Assembly (NCBI GenBank): GCA_964017125.1
Contig: OZ024912.1
Span: forward strand, 64,338,390-64,402,389
Direction: 5' to 3'
Source: Flabesymbios commensalis
Lineage: Eukaryota; Annelida; Polychaeta; Terebellida; Flabelligeridae
DNA: 64,000 nt
The notes below the pieces were generated by a model. The model did no database searches. It was not told the DNA's origin and was given only the letters and a program-made list of their open reading frames with translations. Numbering within the stretch: position 1 is the first letter of the stretch; the number at the start of each line of letters is the position of its first letter. The position numbers and the translations under genes were made by a program. Positions 1 through 11,002 of this stretch are shown one piece after another.

Positions 1-26
1 CCATTTGCCTGGGTACGGGCCTTTAA
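1..26. mobile_element. Terminal fragment of MITE-D
   Basis: The word GCCTGGGTACGGGCCTTTAA matches the right end of the MITE-D copies at 8411-8723 and 42732-43095 (AGCCTGGGTATGGGCCTTTAA). The rest of the element lies outside the window. Confidence 0.6.
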
Positions 27-565
27 ACCGATCTTCTTCAAACTGCTAATCAGCTATGCAAAACCAAAAAGCAGTATCTGCTGACTTGGTGAAGTAAGCA
101 GAAACTGCCTTTTTTTTGCAGCGCAGATCGCAGCTTGAAGAAGATTGGAATAACTGTTATAAGCCGCCTGTCATTCACGTGTCGATTGATCAGACAGGGA
201 GGACAACAAACATTTGCAATAACTCATAATATATCTAATCATGCAATCCGATATCCTATGAGCGTCATTCATTCGTTACAAGATAACATCAAACATGTCA
301 AAACTAAAGTTATATTTAGATTGACTAGATATTTATAGATGCTTAAATTTGACATTTTTTTCACGATCACATGCTACTTTTCTTAAACACTGCAAATAGC
401 ATGCTTTTATTCTAGCGAAAACGTAATGCAATTTTATTGTAAATAATAAGAATACGGATTTACACAAAATATTATTCAATTACAATTACACACTCATTTA
501 TATCCTTTGTAAATCTCATACATGTAACACCACCGGTTTCAATAGCACCGGTACGTTAATTTAAA
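27..565. other. No gene seen; one short palindrome
   Basis: AT-rich sequence with only short open frames. It holds the class P palindrome at 60-113 and is otherwise unassigned. Confidence 0.5.
60..113. repeat. Class P palindrome (copy 1)
   Basis: GCAGTATCTGCTGACTT and its near reverse complement AAGTAAGCAGAAACTGC flank a few bases. The left flank TGCAAAACCAAAAA is shared with the other P copies at 1575, 16190, 29102 and 49500. The element is probably a very short non-autonomous palindromic repeat of unknown mobiliser. Confidence 0.6.
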
Positions 566-1250
566 CAAGAGGCCTGAAGTCCTATATCATCCCCCGCCAT
601 AAATTAGGTTAGACTTTTTGCGGTCACAAATATTTAAAAAGTCAATTTGAGGTGGACATTTTAAATATCAGTAAAATCACATGCACATTTCCAGATGGTG
701 GGTCATGTGTTTCCAGTTTATGTGCCCACAAAAAAATTAGAAGTTTATCTATGGCGGCCATTTTGAATTTCAGTAAAACCTTAAAAAAATCACTTGCTTA
801 TCTCCACATCGTTGGGGGTGTGATAGTAAAACTTGAATAATTTCCGACTTTAATTTTCTGTGCCCACAAAAAAGTTTGCAGTCGACCTCTGGCGGCCATT
901 TTAAATTTTGGTAGCATGTTTAAAAAATCACTTGCACATCCCCATGTTGCTAGGAATGTGATGTTAAAATTTCAAAAAAAATTGACCAAATAATATTTTT
1001 GAGTTTTTGCACCCCCCAAAAAAATAAGATTGATCTGTGGTGGCCATTTTTAATTTCAGTAAAACCTTAAAAAAGTCACCTGCCCATCTCCATATCATGG
1101 GGAATGTGATAAAATTTGAATATTTTCTGTTTTCAAGTTTTAAGTTTTTGCGCCCACAAAAATTTTTAGAGTTGACCTCTGGCGGCCATTTTAAATTTTG
1201 GTAGCATCTCTAAAAAATCACTCGCACATCCCCATGTTGCTAGGAATGTC
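566..1250 (+). mobile_element. Tandem-array element, family C (copy 1)
   Basis: It starts with AAGAGGCCTGAAGTCCTA followed by ATCATCCCCCGCC, as do the copies at 2801 and 36188. About five units follow, spaced about 145 bp, each with a GTGGCGGCCATTTT-like word, then AATTTCAGTAAAAC, a CACCTGCACATC-like stretch and TGCGCCCACAAAAA. No coding capacity. The structure resembles non-autonomous Helentron-type elements, but no 3' end is visible for this copy. Confidence 0.55.
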
Positions 1251-1317
1251 ATGCTTAAAGAAAAAAAAATGACCAGCAATGTTGATCAGTATTTACCAAA
1301 CACTAAATGGAATTTCA

Positions 1318-1389
1318 TGTCAGTGGCGGGGGGCAAGCCAAAAACCCCGGGCGCCCCCTTTTTTCAGATCCTGGATCCGCCACTGGGAG
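1318..1389. mobile_element. Short hAT-like MITE
   Basis: CAGTGGCGG at the left and CCGCCACTG at the right form perfect short terminal inverted repeats of hAT type. The interior is GC-rich and partly palindromic (GGGGCAAGCC, GGGCGCCCCC). No clear 8-bp duplication was found in the flanks, so the assignment rests on the termini only. Confidence 0.5.
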
Positions 1390-1574
1390 TTTCCAAATAT
1401 CAGGCATATATATTGTTATCAAGGCTTTTCAGATATAGAAAAATAAATAAATAAAGAGGGATTGAAAAATATACCCTAATTACACAGTCCACAAATTCGC
1501 ATGTTTTATCACATTATCATCGTTCATCAATAATAAAGATGTAAAAACAGAGAATCACAGTGGAGCCCTGCAAA

Positions 1575-1622
1575 GCAAAAAGGCAGTATTTGCTCACTTG
1601 TAAAGTAAGCAGATACTGCCGA
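1575..1622. repeat. Class P palindrome (copy 2)
   Basis: GGCAGTATTTGCTCACTT faces AAGTAAGCAGATACTGCC across a short loop. The flank GCAAAGCAAAAA resembles that of copy 1. Confidence 0.65.
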
Positions 1623-1872
1623 GTGGTGGATGACGGTCAAGTGAAATTGTTGCTGTGCCATATATACTTCTTACAAAGGGAGAGAAAGTTGACTACACGT
1701 AAACAAGTCTTCACATTACCTCATTACTATCTTCCAAATAGATAATGATGTCAATCATGGGAATAATTCGAAATTTTTAGCAAAGTTACAATATAGAACA
1801 GGATTATTTCTGGCATGTATGGAGTGTATGGATTGTAGTGTCGTATTTAGGCTTGCTTCGTAGTAAAAACAT

Positions 1873-2555
1873 GCCCGAAATTAAGTTATACCATACAATA
1901 AAATACATTTATTATCAATTTTCATCCAATAAAGGATCAAATACATACGTGTGTGGATATTTGAATTATTAGATAATGCTTTACAATAAAATAGAATCAA
2001 AGTTCATGACATGCGTAAGAGTCGAAGGTAGAATGCATTATGTACAAAGGCTGTAACTAGCATCGCCACGTGGTTGAAATATAATTGTCAGTTTGTCTTA
2101 GTTGTTCGAAACAATAAAGTAAGGGATTTTGAGTGTTGATTTAATAAAAAGGTTTTTTCGGAGTTCATTATATAGGGGACAATAAATATCTAATAAAAAT
2201 GTACTGGAAATGTACGAAATTAAGCTATACCATACAATACAATACATTTATTATCAATTTTCATCCAATAAACGATCAACCGCATAAAAAAGTACATGTG
2301 CGTGTCAATATTTGAAATGTTAGATAGGTCTTTACAATAAAATAGAATCAAAGTTTATGACATGCGTAATAGTCGAGGGTAAAATGCATTATGTACAATG
2401 CTGTAATTAGCATCGCCACGTCGTTGGAACATAATTGTCAGCTTGTCTTAGTTGTTCAAAACTATAAAGTAAGGGATCTTGAGCGTTAATTTAATAAAAA
2501 GGTTTTCTCAGAGTTCATTATATGGGGGGCATTATTCATCTAATAAAAATGTACT
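1873..2555 (+). repeat. Tandem duplication of a ~340-bp segment
   Basis: Two adjacent direct copies (about 1873-2205 and 2213-2555) both begin near GAAATTAAG, pass through CATTTATTATCAATTTTCAT and AGCATCGCCACG, and end in ATCTAATAAAAATGTACT. They differ at scattered positions, so the duplication is not recent. No open frame is shared. Confidence 0.75.
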
Positions 2556-2800
2556 TCATTTTCTATGCCTAGTTGGCAAAACTAACATTAAGAGCCCTCT
2601 GGCGAGTAACTTTGCAAAACTCATACGGCCACCTGGTGAGTAAGGTGATAACAATACTAGTATAACATTAGGAGCGAGCCGGTGAATACAAGCCCCACCT
2701 AAAAAAACATCAATTTAATTGATAATTTCATTTACCTAAGCAGTAATGCACACATATAAACTAATGAGGTTTTGTTCATAGAAAAATATAATTTAAAAAG
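2556..2800. other. No gene or repeat recognised
   Basis: AT-rich spacer between the tandem duplication and the next array element. Confidence 0.4.
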
Positions 2801-4092
2801 AGGCCCTAAGTCCTATATCATCCCCCGTCATAAATTAGGTTAGAGCTTTTACGGTCACAAATATTTTAAAAATCGACTTGTGGTGGCCATTTTGAATTTC
2901 AGTAAACATGATAAAATCACCGGCACATTTCCATATGGTGGATAATGTGATTGTAAAAAAAAATTGAATTATTTCTGACTTCAATATACAATACAAAAAT
3001 TATGAAGTTGATCAGTGGCGGCCACTTTGAATTTCAGTAAAATCTTAAAAAATCACCTGCGCATCTACATATCAGGGGAAATATGATTGTAAAATTTGAA
3101 AAAAATCTTAATAAGTTTTCGCGCCCACGAAAAAATTAAAGTTGATCCGTGGCGGACATTTTTAATTTCAGTAAAATCTTGAAAAGATCACCTGCAAATC
3201 CCCATATCGTGGGGAGTTTGATAGTAAATTTGAAAAATTTCTGCGTTTAAGGTGTTTTTTAAGGTGGTTGACTTTGAATCTAGGAGTACGGGCTCGAATC
3301 CCGCTGCAGCCGATATCATTCCTTGGTGCACACACAAGGTCAAATTATTGACGTAAAATGCAAAAAATCACAATAAAAAGCAATTTCGATTTTTTTTCAG
3401 CCGTTATCGAAGTGGTCCGCGAACTGCTTATTAGTAACATGCATAACAAATTTGAGCAGGATAAATAAAAAACTGTTCATGTTATCGCGCTAACAAGATC
3501 AAATTATTGATGTAAAATGCAACAAGAGCACACTCGACAATAGCCCGCCGCCATTATTGAAAAATCACACTGAATCGGCCATTTTGAATTTTTTTTAGCC
3601 ATTATTAAACTTGTCCGAAAACTGCTTATTAGTAACATGCATACCAAATTTGAAGAGGATACATGAAAAACTTCTCAAGTTATCGCGCCCACAAGGTCAA
3701 ATTATTGACGCAAAAGGCGAAAAATCGCAATAAGTCGGCCATTTTAATTTTTTTTTCAGCCATTATTAAACTTGTCCGAAAACTGGTCATTAGTAACATG
3801 CATAATAAATTTGGGAAGGATGCATGAAAAACTTTTCAAGTTATCGCGCCCACAAGGTCAAATTATTGACATGAAATGTGAAAAATCGGCCATTATGGAT
3901 TTGTTTGAGCCATTATTGAACTTGTCCGAGAACTGCTTATTAGTAACATGCATAACAAATTTGGGAAGAACAAATGAAAAACTTTGTAAGTTATCGCGCC
4001 CACAAGTAAATGTTAACGCCGACGCTAACGCCGACGACGCCAACCTTCAATTGCAATAGCCCACCTTTATTAATTAAAATTAAAAGGCGGGC
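2801..4092 (+). mobile_element. Tandem-array element, family C/D, Helentron-like (copy 2)
   Basis: The left end AAGAGGCCCTAAGTCCTA matches copy 1 at 566. Three GGCGGCCA-type units follow, then a nested SINE2 fragment, then four units of about 155 bp (3380-4005) carrying AACTTGTCCGAAAACTG, AGTAACATGCATAA and TTATCGCGCCCACAAG. The right end is a hairpin, AGCCCACCTTT facing AAAAGGCGGGCT, at 4058-4091. That end recurs at 7535-7575 and 39055-39077. CCCCCG near the left and GGCGGGC near the right are inverted, as in Helentron-type elements. It has no coding capacity. Confidence 0.5.
3250..3345 (+). mobile_element. SINE2 fragment (tRNA-like), nested
   Basis: GGTGGTTGACT, then the B-box-like GGCTCGAATCCC, then GCTGCAGCCGATATC and CCTTGGTGCACACA. 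The same order occurs in the minus-strand copy at 30590-30790. It interrupts the tandem array. Confidence 0.6.
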
Positions 4093-4409
4093 TCAAAAAT
4101 GTACAAAAAAAACAAAAAGTTACCAAAATGTCAAAGCAGACATGTAAGCGGTCAATAAAATCTAAAATATATATATATATGATAATGTCTACCTAGAATC
4201 ATAAAAGTTACATCACAACCTCTGTAAAGTGACATAATGTAATCTATTTGGCGCTGATCATCACATAAGTTACTTTTACCTTTCAAAAAAAGTTATCGGT
4301 GTTCATCGTTTAGCCAGTACGCGCCCAGAACCGTGAACTTACCTAAAACACATAAAAACAGAAACATTTTAGAAAACTATGTTCGATTAAGGTTTAAAAT
4401 ACGTTAGTG
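4093..4409. other. No gene recognised
   Basis: AT-rich spacer with a short TA run near 4170-4182. No coding or repeat assignment. Confidence 0.4.
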
Positions 4410-4565
4410 GACGTTTAAAGTCGGTCCCCGCACTGTAAGAGTAAAAATATTTATAATGGTGGTAGACCCATAACATAGGTATTCAAATGATAGCGCAAAA
4501 CGCTAAGACTTTTATGGTGACTTCTAATTGGTCACCATGGCTTATACAAACATATTTCAAACAAT
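4410..4565 (-). mobile_element. MITE-B, partial
   Basis: AAAGTCGGTCCCCGCACTG, GTAAGAGTAAAAATATTTAT, AGACCCATAACATAGGTATT and CACCATGGCTTATACAAA follow the reverse-oriented MITE-B order. The palindromic GACGTC core end is truncated. Confidence 0.65.
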
Positions 4566-4670
4566 ACAAACATTAGGAATTTTCTCGCATATTCATCTTC
4601 CCCCTCTCCTACTTTTAAAACTTATCTTTAAATTTCGATATGTTTATGTCTCATAAATATATATTTTTTT

Positions 4671-4722
4671 CGTCATTTGAAGCTGGAAATTGCGTTAGCA
4701 ATTCCAGCTGCAAATGATGAAA
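4671..4722. repeat. Hairpin with GCGTTAGC loop
   Basis: TCATTTGAAGCTGGAAATTG pairs with the downstream AATTCCAGCTGCAAATGATG around GCGTTAGC. Stem and loop layout match the MITE-A core (GCGTCAGC loop), but the stem sequence differs. Confidence 0.55.
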
Positions 4723-5382
4723 AATAGAAGCAGGCAATTCAACAGCACATGGGGTTGATAAACAGAAAGCAGGCAGACATCGACTCAGCCCCTGTACATG
4801 ATTGTAGTCAATTATATGTTTGTACACTTCATATGTGTAGGCCTACATAACATATCTTAACGGTCTTAAAGGAGAGGCCACATTTCGACATTATGGTACC
4901 CCGGTTGTGATTGGCCCACTCGCACTGACACTCTCCCCTGCCACAATATCACATGTGCAGACCATGTGATTGGTGTCAGACTGATGCCATTTTAACCAGT
5001 GTTAACTGAAACCAATAATATTCGCACGCACACAATGATAAAAATAATAATACTTAATATTTTTTATAGTTGAATCTACTCGAAATAGGTATATATTAAA
5101 TTAAGGTACGCCGATATACTTCCACGAAGCAGTAAATGTGCAGTGCAGTCCACACCGTCAATAAAGTGGTTTTACTAACATTTTTTAAACGAGTAATTTG
5201 ATATTTTATTTTGAATTTTGTATCATTTCTAGAACAAGGCTTGCTCAATATACCTTAGCGCTTTTAGTATGAGGAGAGGCTTTTAAACGTTTTCATAGTG
5301 TATTATCATAACAAAGTAGTGGTAATATATGCTGTCACTTCACTGCTGTCACTAATTTAAGTGACAATGTAACAACAAAAAC
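4723..5382. other. No gene recognised
   Basis: Unassigned AT-rich sequence with only short frames. GTGACATAAT/CACTTCACTG words near 5330 are not enough to name a repeat. Confidence 0.4.
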
Positions 5383-5572
5383 CTTGCAGTCCAAAGGTTT
5401 TTATTAAATTTAAAATCATCTTAAGTGTCTTAGTAATATCTATCCGCTTCATTTGAAGAAATATGTTGTGGGTCTACGGCCATTATCAATATTTTAATTA
5501 TTTCGGTGCGGGGACCGACTTTAGAATCTGACGTCAGATTCTGACGTCTAGAGTCCCCGTGCTGAAAGAGTT
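5383..5572 (+). mobile_element. MITE-B
   Basis: Ordered MITE-B blocks: CCAAAGGTTTTTATT, TTAAAATCATC, GTGTCTTAGTAA, TTCATTTGAA, GTGGGTCTACGGCCATTAT, GTGCGGGGACCGACTTTA, the palindrome AATCTGACGTCAGATTCTG, then CCCCGTGCTGAAAGAGTT. Confidence 0.75.
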
Positions 5573-6145
5573 GATGCAGAATTACAAATTTAATGAATAA
5601 CCCCCACTCACTTATTTCATCTGCCTGAAGCAAATTTCATTAAGATACTCTTTTTTTACGAATTAGATACGCTATCTAAAAGACCAGATTCAGTTGAATC
5701 TCTGGCCACAAATTAAAAATCACAATGAAACTCAAAATATCTTATATTGAAACAGAAAGATAAGTCCCTTTACCCCCTCCCCCCCCCCCGTATGTGGCAA
5801 CAGTAGGAGGAAATTAAGGGTTTAATTTGTATTGGGTTTATATTTTTGTCTCCATTTCATTAATGCCGAAGTTTTAGATGCAGATGAGATTTCCCCAGAT
5901 TTACGGGTCTTGCATGAGGCACGGACCAATGGCTGGCTCACTGCTGGGTCACTGTTGAGCCGGCGTCACCAGAGCTGGCCCACCATTGAACTAACAATGA
6001 CCAGCCGGGAAGCTAATGAAAAGATGAAATTACCATCGTAATCAGCTCATTTCTGGTATTATCGGAATCTAGTTATCTCGGCACCAGCTAATCATGTCCG
6101 GGCTGCGGGGGGGGGGGGGGGTGGTGAATCATAGGATATTTTTTA
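5573..6145. other. No gene; C-run and G-run
   Basis: Unassigned sequence with a polyC run at about 5778-5790 and a polyG run at about 6107-6121. A GCTGGCTCACTGCTGGGTCA stretch near 5932 may be a degenerate class E palindrome. Confidence 0.4.
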
Positions 6146-6359
6146 TCAACTCTTACAACGCTGAATATATTTTTCTTCACAGAGACCAACGGTTTTATTT
6201 TAAATCATCATAAATGTCTTAATTGGCTCTTTCCGCTTCATTTCAATACCTATGTTATGGGTCTAATTATAATAGGGATCGACTTTAGACGTCAGAATTT
6301 GTTGTCTATAGACAACAGATACCGACGTCTAAAGTCGGTCCCAGCACTGAAAGGGTTAA
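6146..6359 (+). mobile_element. MITE-B
   Basis: The left end CTCTTACAACGCTG and right end CAGCACTGAAAGGG-TTAA are inverted. The inner core includes GACGTCAGAATTTG and the small palindrome TTGTCTATAGACAA. The right target is TTAA and the left is a degenerate TCAA. Confidence 0.75.
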
Positions 6360-6839
6360 AAGTGAGACACAAAACGTCTCTGTTGCTACAGCCATCATAA
6401 TAGATAGTCGGCTTCTGAGTTATGGTGTGTGGTCTAAACACCAGTTTTGTACGGAATCATATTTCACTTCACCAGCCAGAGAAGTTATCATGGCACACAA
6501 TCAATCAGTCTCGGGAGGGCAGATAGTGAAACAAAGATGGGAAAGACGTGACAATAAAGGCTTGAAAACTTAAAATCAAAAATGGGCGCACTTTAAAACT
6601 AAAGCTGAGCCCGAAATGGACTTGAAATGGAAAAAATGGCAAGAACACATTGTCGCCAATGATAATCTACAATGTAAAGCCAAGATGTGCAAAATAAAAA
6701 GAAAAGCCGAGCAAAATATAAAAACAAAAAAGTGAGAAAACAAAATAATTAACAATGGGGAAACTTGTATATACAGATTCGGGTAAAAAGGAAACAGAAG
6801 ATTCGGATGTAATCCTCGACTTTAAGTATTTTTTTCAGA
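6360..6839. other. No gene recognised
   Basis: Unassigned AT-rich sequence with short frames only. Confidence 0.4.
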
Positions 6840-7575
6840 CATGTCAAAATAAAAATGTCTCCACCTCATTTCGCCACATTTTCTCGCATGTTGGGACTTA
6901 TCCGAACTATCAGTAAGATCAGACATTCATAGGCCTATTATGCATTTCTGGTAAAATGCACATGCGGTATAAATCTGAGAGGGATTTCCCCTAAAATGGT
7001 CAGTTCAACGAGAAAATTAGTGAATCTAAAAAATCAAATGCATAGATGTCATTCAACTTTGGAAATCTTCACTCGACAGCTAAAATTGGAGTAAATTACA
7101 TTTGAAATCTTTGCTGGAAAAGGGGCGAGATTTGCAGGCATTTTGTCTCAGAGCGGCACAATTTCAAACACGTTCACGTCACAGTTTTCATTATGTATAC
7201 ATCCGTTTAATTATCTGGAAAAAAAGTTAAAGTAAATTAATTACAACAAAATTAACTTATGTCAAAATCAAAAAGGGCCGCGTAACATTATTTTTGCCAG
7301 AAATGTGGCCATGGTCGAATTTATCGAAGCTATCGGTGAAATACATATGTGGTATAAAATGTTGAGTGTATCGTGTTGACGAGAAAAATTGAGAATGCAA
7401 AAGATCAAAGTCATAGAGGTTATTGTAAGGTCAAATGTGAAATCAATCTCAAGTCATGGCTAACTTGTCTGAGAGTTATCGCGCCCACAATGAAATGCTA
7501 ACGCCGATGCCGACGCCAACGACAACGCCGGACTCCAATTGATCACCTATTTAATTAAAAATTAAAAGGCGGACT
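6840..7575 (+). mobile_element. Tandem-array element, 3' part
   Basis: Two diverged units share a CACATGCGGTATAAAT/CATATGTGGTATAAAA start, a CGAGAAAATT stretch and an ATAGATGTCATT/ATAGAGGTTATT stretch. The element ends in ATCGCGCCCACAA, a run of AACGCCGACG-like words and ATTAAAAGGCGGACTG, the same 3' end as at 4092 and 39077. The 5' boundary is uncertain. Confidence 0.45.
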
Positions 7576-8026
7576 GAAAATGACACGAAAATACATGGCA
7601 TATCACCCACTGGCATGAGAAGACAAAATTCGCATAAAATCAAATCTATGAAAGTGATCTAGAATTAATGTGAATCTATTTGCATTTTGAAGGTAATTTA
7701 CCATTTTGTGTTTCGAATAACAAGTAGTTCATTGTGTGTGGTCACGAAATAATCTGATTATACACCCAGTAAAGACAGCTAAAGTTTGCCATGAGTGGTG
7801 GAGTGAACATTGACAAAGAGAACAGTTTATCAAATCACATAGTCTTTACTTTTGGGCAAGACCAATATTTAGATAGTTTACCAAGATTACGGGCAAATAA
7901 GACAAAGCCAATATCTGCCCGGAGATTTATAGTCAGCATTGAATTATTCAGCGCTGACAACAGATAATAAATGTACGTTTTTTCCTTCCGTGTTTCTGAT
8001 GCCATATTCACTTTATCCCAGCGAAT
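7576..8026. other. No gene recognised
   Basis: Unassigned AT-rich spacer. Confidence 0.4.
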
Positions 8027-8096
8027 TAACCCTTAAACCGCTGTAATCCATTTTATTCGCTAATCAAATCAATGTTATTATAATGAAATGAGCATT

Positions 8097-8341
8097 TTAA
8101 CCCTTTAACCGCCGGTGTCGCATATATTCGGGTTTTCATTTTTTATTAGCACATTAAGTACCACATATTAAATATGTTAAAGATAAAATGTGACATCAAC
8201 CAGCAAGATTTGAAAACAATTGACCTCCATTTTCTCAAATCTGAAAATTTTCACTCACTTGAAGTTGTGGATCGCGTCAGCGAGACACAACTTCAAGTGG
8301 GTGAAAATTCAAATTGAATAATTTGGCAGTTGAAGGGTTAA
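8097..8341 (+). mobile_element. MITE-A, complete, TTAA-flanked
   Basis: TTAA then CCCTTTAACCGCCGGTGTC at the left. ATTTGGCAGTTGAAGGG then TTAA at the right. The interior holds CATATATTCGGGTTTTCAT and GTACCACATATT, plus a palindrome CACTTGAAGTTGTGG / ACACAACTTCAAGTG around GATCGCGTCAGCGAG. TTAA duplication and CCC-starting inverted repeats are the hallmarks of piggyBac-type transposition. It is non-autonomous, about 245 bp. Confidence 0.85.
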
Positions 8342-8410
8342 CATAAAATTTGCAAATGATTGGTCTGAAATTAAGCAAATTTAACTAATTTTCGCCCACT
8401 TGAAGTTGTG

Positions 8411-8723
8411 GATCTAAAATCATCAAAAAATCGGTGATTTTATTTTGGCTTCCTAATATTTTGTGCTGCGTATTTACCAGTTAGGCTAGATATAGAGACG
8501 AAATTCCAGTAATTCTTATTTTTGATATGGTTGTCCAAAATAAAAAATCGAGAATTTCGTCTCAATATCTAGCCTAAATGGTAAATGCGCAACACAAAAA
8601 TTAAAAAAATTTTGCAGTTCTAGTCTATGGACATGTTTACATCATATATAGTATGGTCATATTAAGAAGCCAAAATAAATTCACCGATTTTTTGATGATT
8701 TTAGCCTGGGTATGGGCCTTTAA
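8411..8723. mobile_element. MITE-D, nested, left end missing
   Basis: AAAATCATCAAAAAATCGGTG at the left mirrors the right-hand CACCGATTTTTTGATGATTT. An inner palindrome TAGATATAGAGACGAAATT is mirrored by AATTTCGTCTCAATATCTA. The right terminus is GCCTGGGTATGGGCCTTTAA. The complete copy is at 42732-43095. It sits inside a MITE-A-like sequence just after ACTTGAAGTTGTGGATC. Confidence 0.8.
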
Positions 8724-8764
8724 TTTAGTGCTATAAGCGTTAAAATATTACAATCTGCACCCAA

Positions 8765-8999
8765 TCCTTAACCATTTACCCGCTAATTTACCCTATTAGA
8801 ATTTTCACCCACTTAAAGTTGTGTCTTGCAAGCCCAAACGAAATTAGTTAATTAATAATTATTCATCTTTGCTTAATTTGAGAATAAAATTGCATATCAT
8901 CTGAAAGCCACATTTACTTCCCAAATAAAAGTGATTTAATATGCTAATAAAATGAACTTAAAACGAGCATACATGTAGTCGTTCTTGGCGCTTAAAGTA
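8765..8999 (+). mobile_element. Diverged MITE-A relative
   Basis: Starts AATCCTTAACCATTTACCCG, contains TTTTCACCCACTTAAAGTTG and ends GGCGCTTAAAGTATTAA. It shares block order with the copy at 20020-20255 (CTCACTTGAAG core, TTCCCAATAA-type centre). The palindromic core has decayed. Confidence 0.55.
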
Positions 9000-9245
9000 T
9001 TAACCCTTTAACCGCCAAATTATTCAATTTGAATTTTCACCCACTTGAAGTTGTGTCTCGCTGACGCGATCCACAACTTCAAGTGAGTGAAAATTATTCA
9101 GATTTGACAAAATGGAGGTCAACTCTTTTCAAATCTTGCTGGTCGATATCACATTTTATCTTTGACATGTTTAAAAGGTGGTACTTGATGTGCTAATAAA
9201 AAATGAAAACCCGAATATATGCGGCACCGGCGGTTAAAGGGTTAA
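9000..9245 (-). mobile_element. MITE-A, complete, inverted orientation
   Basis: TTAA-CCCTTTAACCGCC at the left and GGCGGTTAAAGGG-TTAA at the right. The interior is the reverse of the 8097 copy, including GTTGTGTCTCGCTGACGCGA and CGAATATATGCGGCACCGG. Terminal repeats are almost perfect and both TTAA sites are intact. Confidence 0.85.
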
Positions 9246-9363
9246 TCGTGACCACTTTCATTCGTAACATGTTTATTAAAGTGACCCTTGCAAGTGAAAC
9301 ACGTCTCAATCAGAAACACTGTGTTCAATTCGACAAATCCTACTTTTGTAGTTGGGGGTTGCT

Positions 9364-9611
9364 TTAACCCTTTAACCGCCGGTGTCGCATATATTCGGGT
9401 TTTCAATTTTTGTAAGCACATTAAGTACCACCTTTCAAGCATGTTTAAAAAATAGAATATGACATCAATCAGCAATATTTGAAAACAGTTGACCTCCATT
9501 TTGTCAAATCTGTAGAATTTTCACTTACTTGAAGTTGTGAATCGTGTCAGCGAGACACAACTTCAAGTGGGTGAAAATTCAGATTGAATAATTTAGCGGT
9601 TAAAGGGTTAA
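9364..9611 (+). mobile_element. MITE-A, complete, TTAA-flanked
   Basis: Same layout as the 8097 copy, with TTAA at 9364-9367 and 9608-9611. The palindromic core reads ATCGTGTCAGCGAGAC, one change from the common GATCGCGTCAGCGAG. Confidence 0.85.
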
Positions 9612-9623
9612 GTTGGGAGTTAC

Positions 9624-9931
9624 TTAACCCTTACAACGCTGGAATATTTTTGCTTAAACCATGGAGACCAAATATTTTATCCCAGTTTAAAATCATCATA
9701 AATGTCTTGATTAGCTCCTTCCAATTCATTTGAATACCTATGTTTTGGGTACTATACTTATTTTAATTCTTTCAGTGCGGGGACTGTCCTTACCACGTCA
9801 GAATATGACGTCTGCAGACGAATGTATAGTTTTTATAAATATCTAATTATTAAAGATCGAAAAAGCATCGGCAATTTCAGTTTTAAAAGGGTGGATTCCA
9901 CCATGGAGCAGCTCAGCGCTCAAAGGGTTAA
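9624..9931 (+). mobile_element. MITE-B, complete, TTAA-flanked
   Basis: TTAACCCTTACAACGCTG at the left and CAGCGCTCAAAGGGTTAA at the right form imperfect inverted repeats with TTAA on both sides. Interior blocks: CCATGGAGACCAAA, ATCATCATAAATGTCTTGAT, GTGCGGGGACTGTC and GACGTCTGCAGACG. Like MITE-A, the ends point to a piggyBac-type mobiliser. Confidence 0.8.
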
Positions 9932-10484
9932 TCTCTTAGTTGAGATTACAGCTCAATCACCATGACGATGTATGACGTCACGGCGGGTTGGGATGCCGCT
10001 GCTGAGCCTACACGTCAACAAAGCAGAGCCGGCCTTTTCCAGGGAAGGCCCCGAAATCTGAGCGCCAATATTCAACTCCATAGAGATGGATTATTCTGGA
10101 TTTTCGTAGGATTCCTAGCAGGGGTGTTGGACCAGCGCCGAGTGATTGTTGAAGCTGTGTCTATGATGTCAGCCCTGCATTCATTCGGGCGTGGGGCAAT
10201 GTTCACTGCGCTTTTTGTAGGAGCGTGTTATGAATAAATAGTTGACATAATATTGTGGTTCATAAAAGACAAGCTTCTAAATTCAATTTTGGTTTTTAAA
10301 GCACGAATTGTTCAAGGGAAATCGTGTAGTGGGGGAGGATAATCATTTCTGGGATATGTATTGTATTGTATATAGGACACTAATATTTAAAATACGCAAA
10401 TTATTGTTGTGAAAAGAAGCCCACATATTATATAGTGCAAGAGCATTAGGGTTAAACCTGGAATAAAATAGCAGAAAGCTGATT
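9932..10484. other. No supported gene
   Basis: A 91-codon frame at 9962-10237 has no recognisable domain or splice context, so I do not call it a gene. The rest is AT-rich with a TATTGTATTGTATA word near 10358. Confidence 0.4.
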
Positions 10485-10948
10485 TTTCCAGGAATTATAC
10501 CTGGGCATCTCCCCAGACGAATGCCGAAGAGTCCCTAAAACCATGTAACGCCGTTTTTGGAAAAAAAACAGGGGTATACCATCAATTCCTTTTCTTAATA
10601 CCACAAATCCAAGATGGCCGCCATATTGTTCCTAGTTTGTTGAGCGATATCTTAAAAAACAAAAATATGCGGTAACAATCTCGTTGTTAAACCTAAAATG
10701 TATTTTTTGGCCAGACCCATGGTGTCTAGATCTTGTTTAGATCCCCAATATTTTATTATATAGAACTTATCAACATAAATTCCACATGGTAGTTCATTCT
10801 ACCATAGCGGGTGACGCATTGGAGTGTTTTTGAACTGCTTTTCCAATAGAAAAATTGTGTGAGATTTGTCAAGTTGACATCATGTAATCCCTGGTAAACC
10901 ATTAATAGAAACATTAACAAGTCTAATTTAGAAGGTACTAGTATTTTT

Positions 10949-11002
10949 CATTCATTTGAAGCAGGGATTGCGTCAGCAAAGCCTGCTTCAAATAAATGAA
11001 AC
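10949..11002. repeat. Hairpin with GCGTCAGC loop
   Basis: TTCATTTGAAGCAGG pairs with CCTGCTTCAAATAAATGAA around ATTGCGTCAGCAAAG. The loop equals that of MITE-A, but the stem differs. Confidence 0.6.

Noticed and set aside
1873-2555. Pair of LTRs
   Set aside because: The two direct copies are adjacent with no internal region, no tRNA primer site and no polypurine tract.
3280-3312. tRNA gene from GGCTCGAATCCCGC
   Set aside because: Only the B-box half is tRNA-like and the same body recurs at 30588-30792: SINE2.
9962-10237. 91-codon frame as a small host gene
   Set aside because: No recognisable domain, no splice or promoter context, and one of many frames of this size expected by chance.
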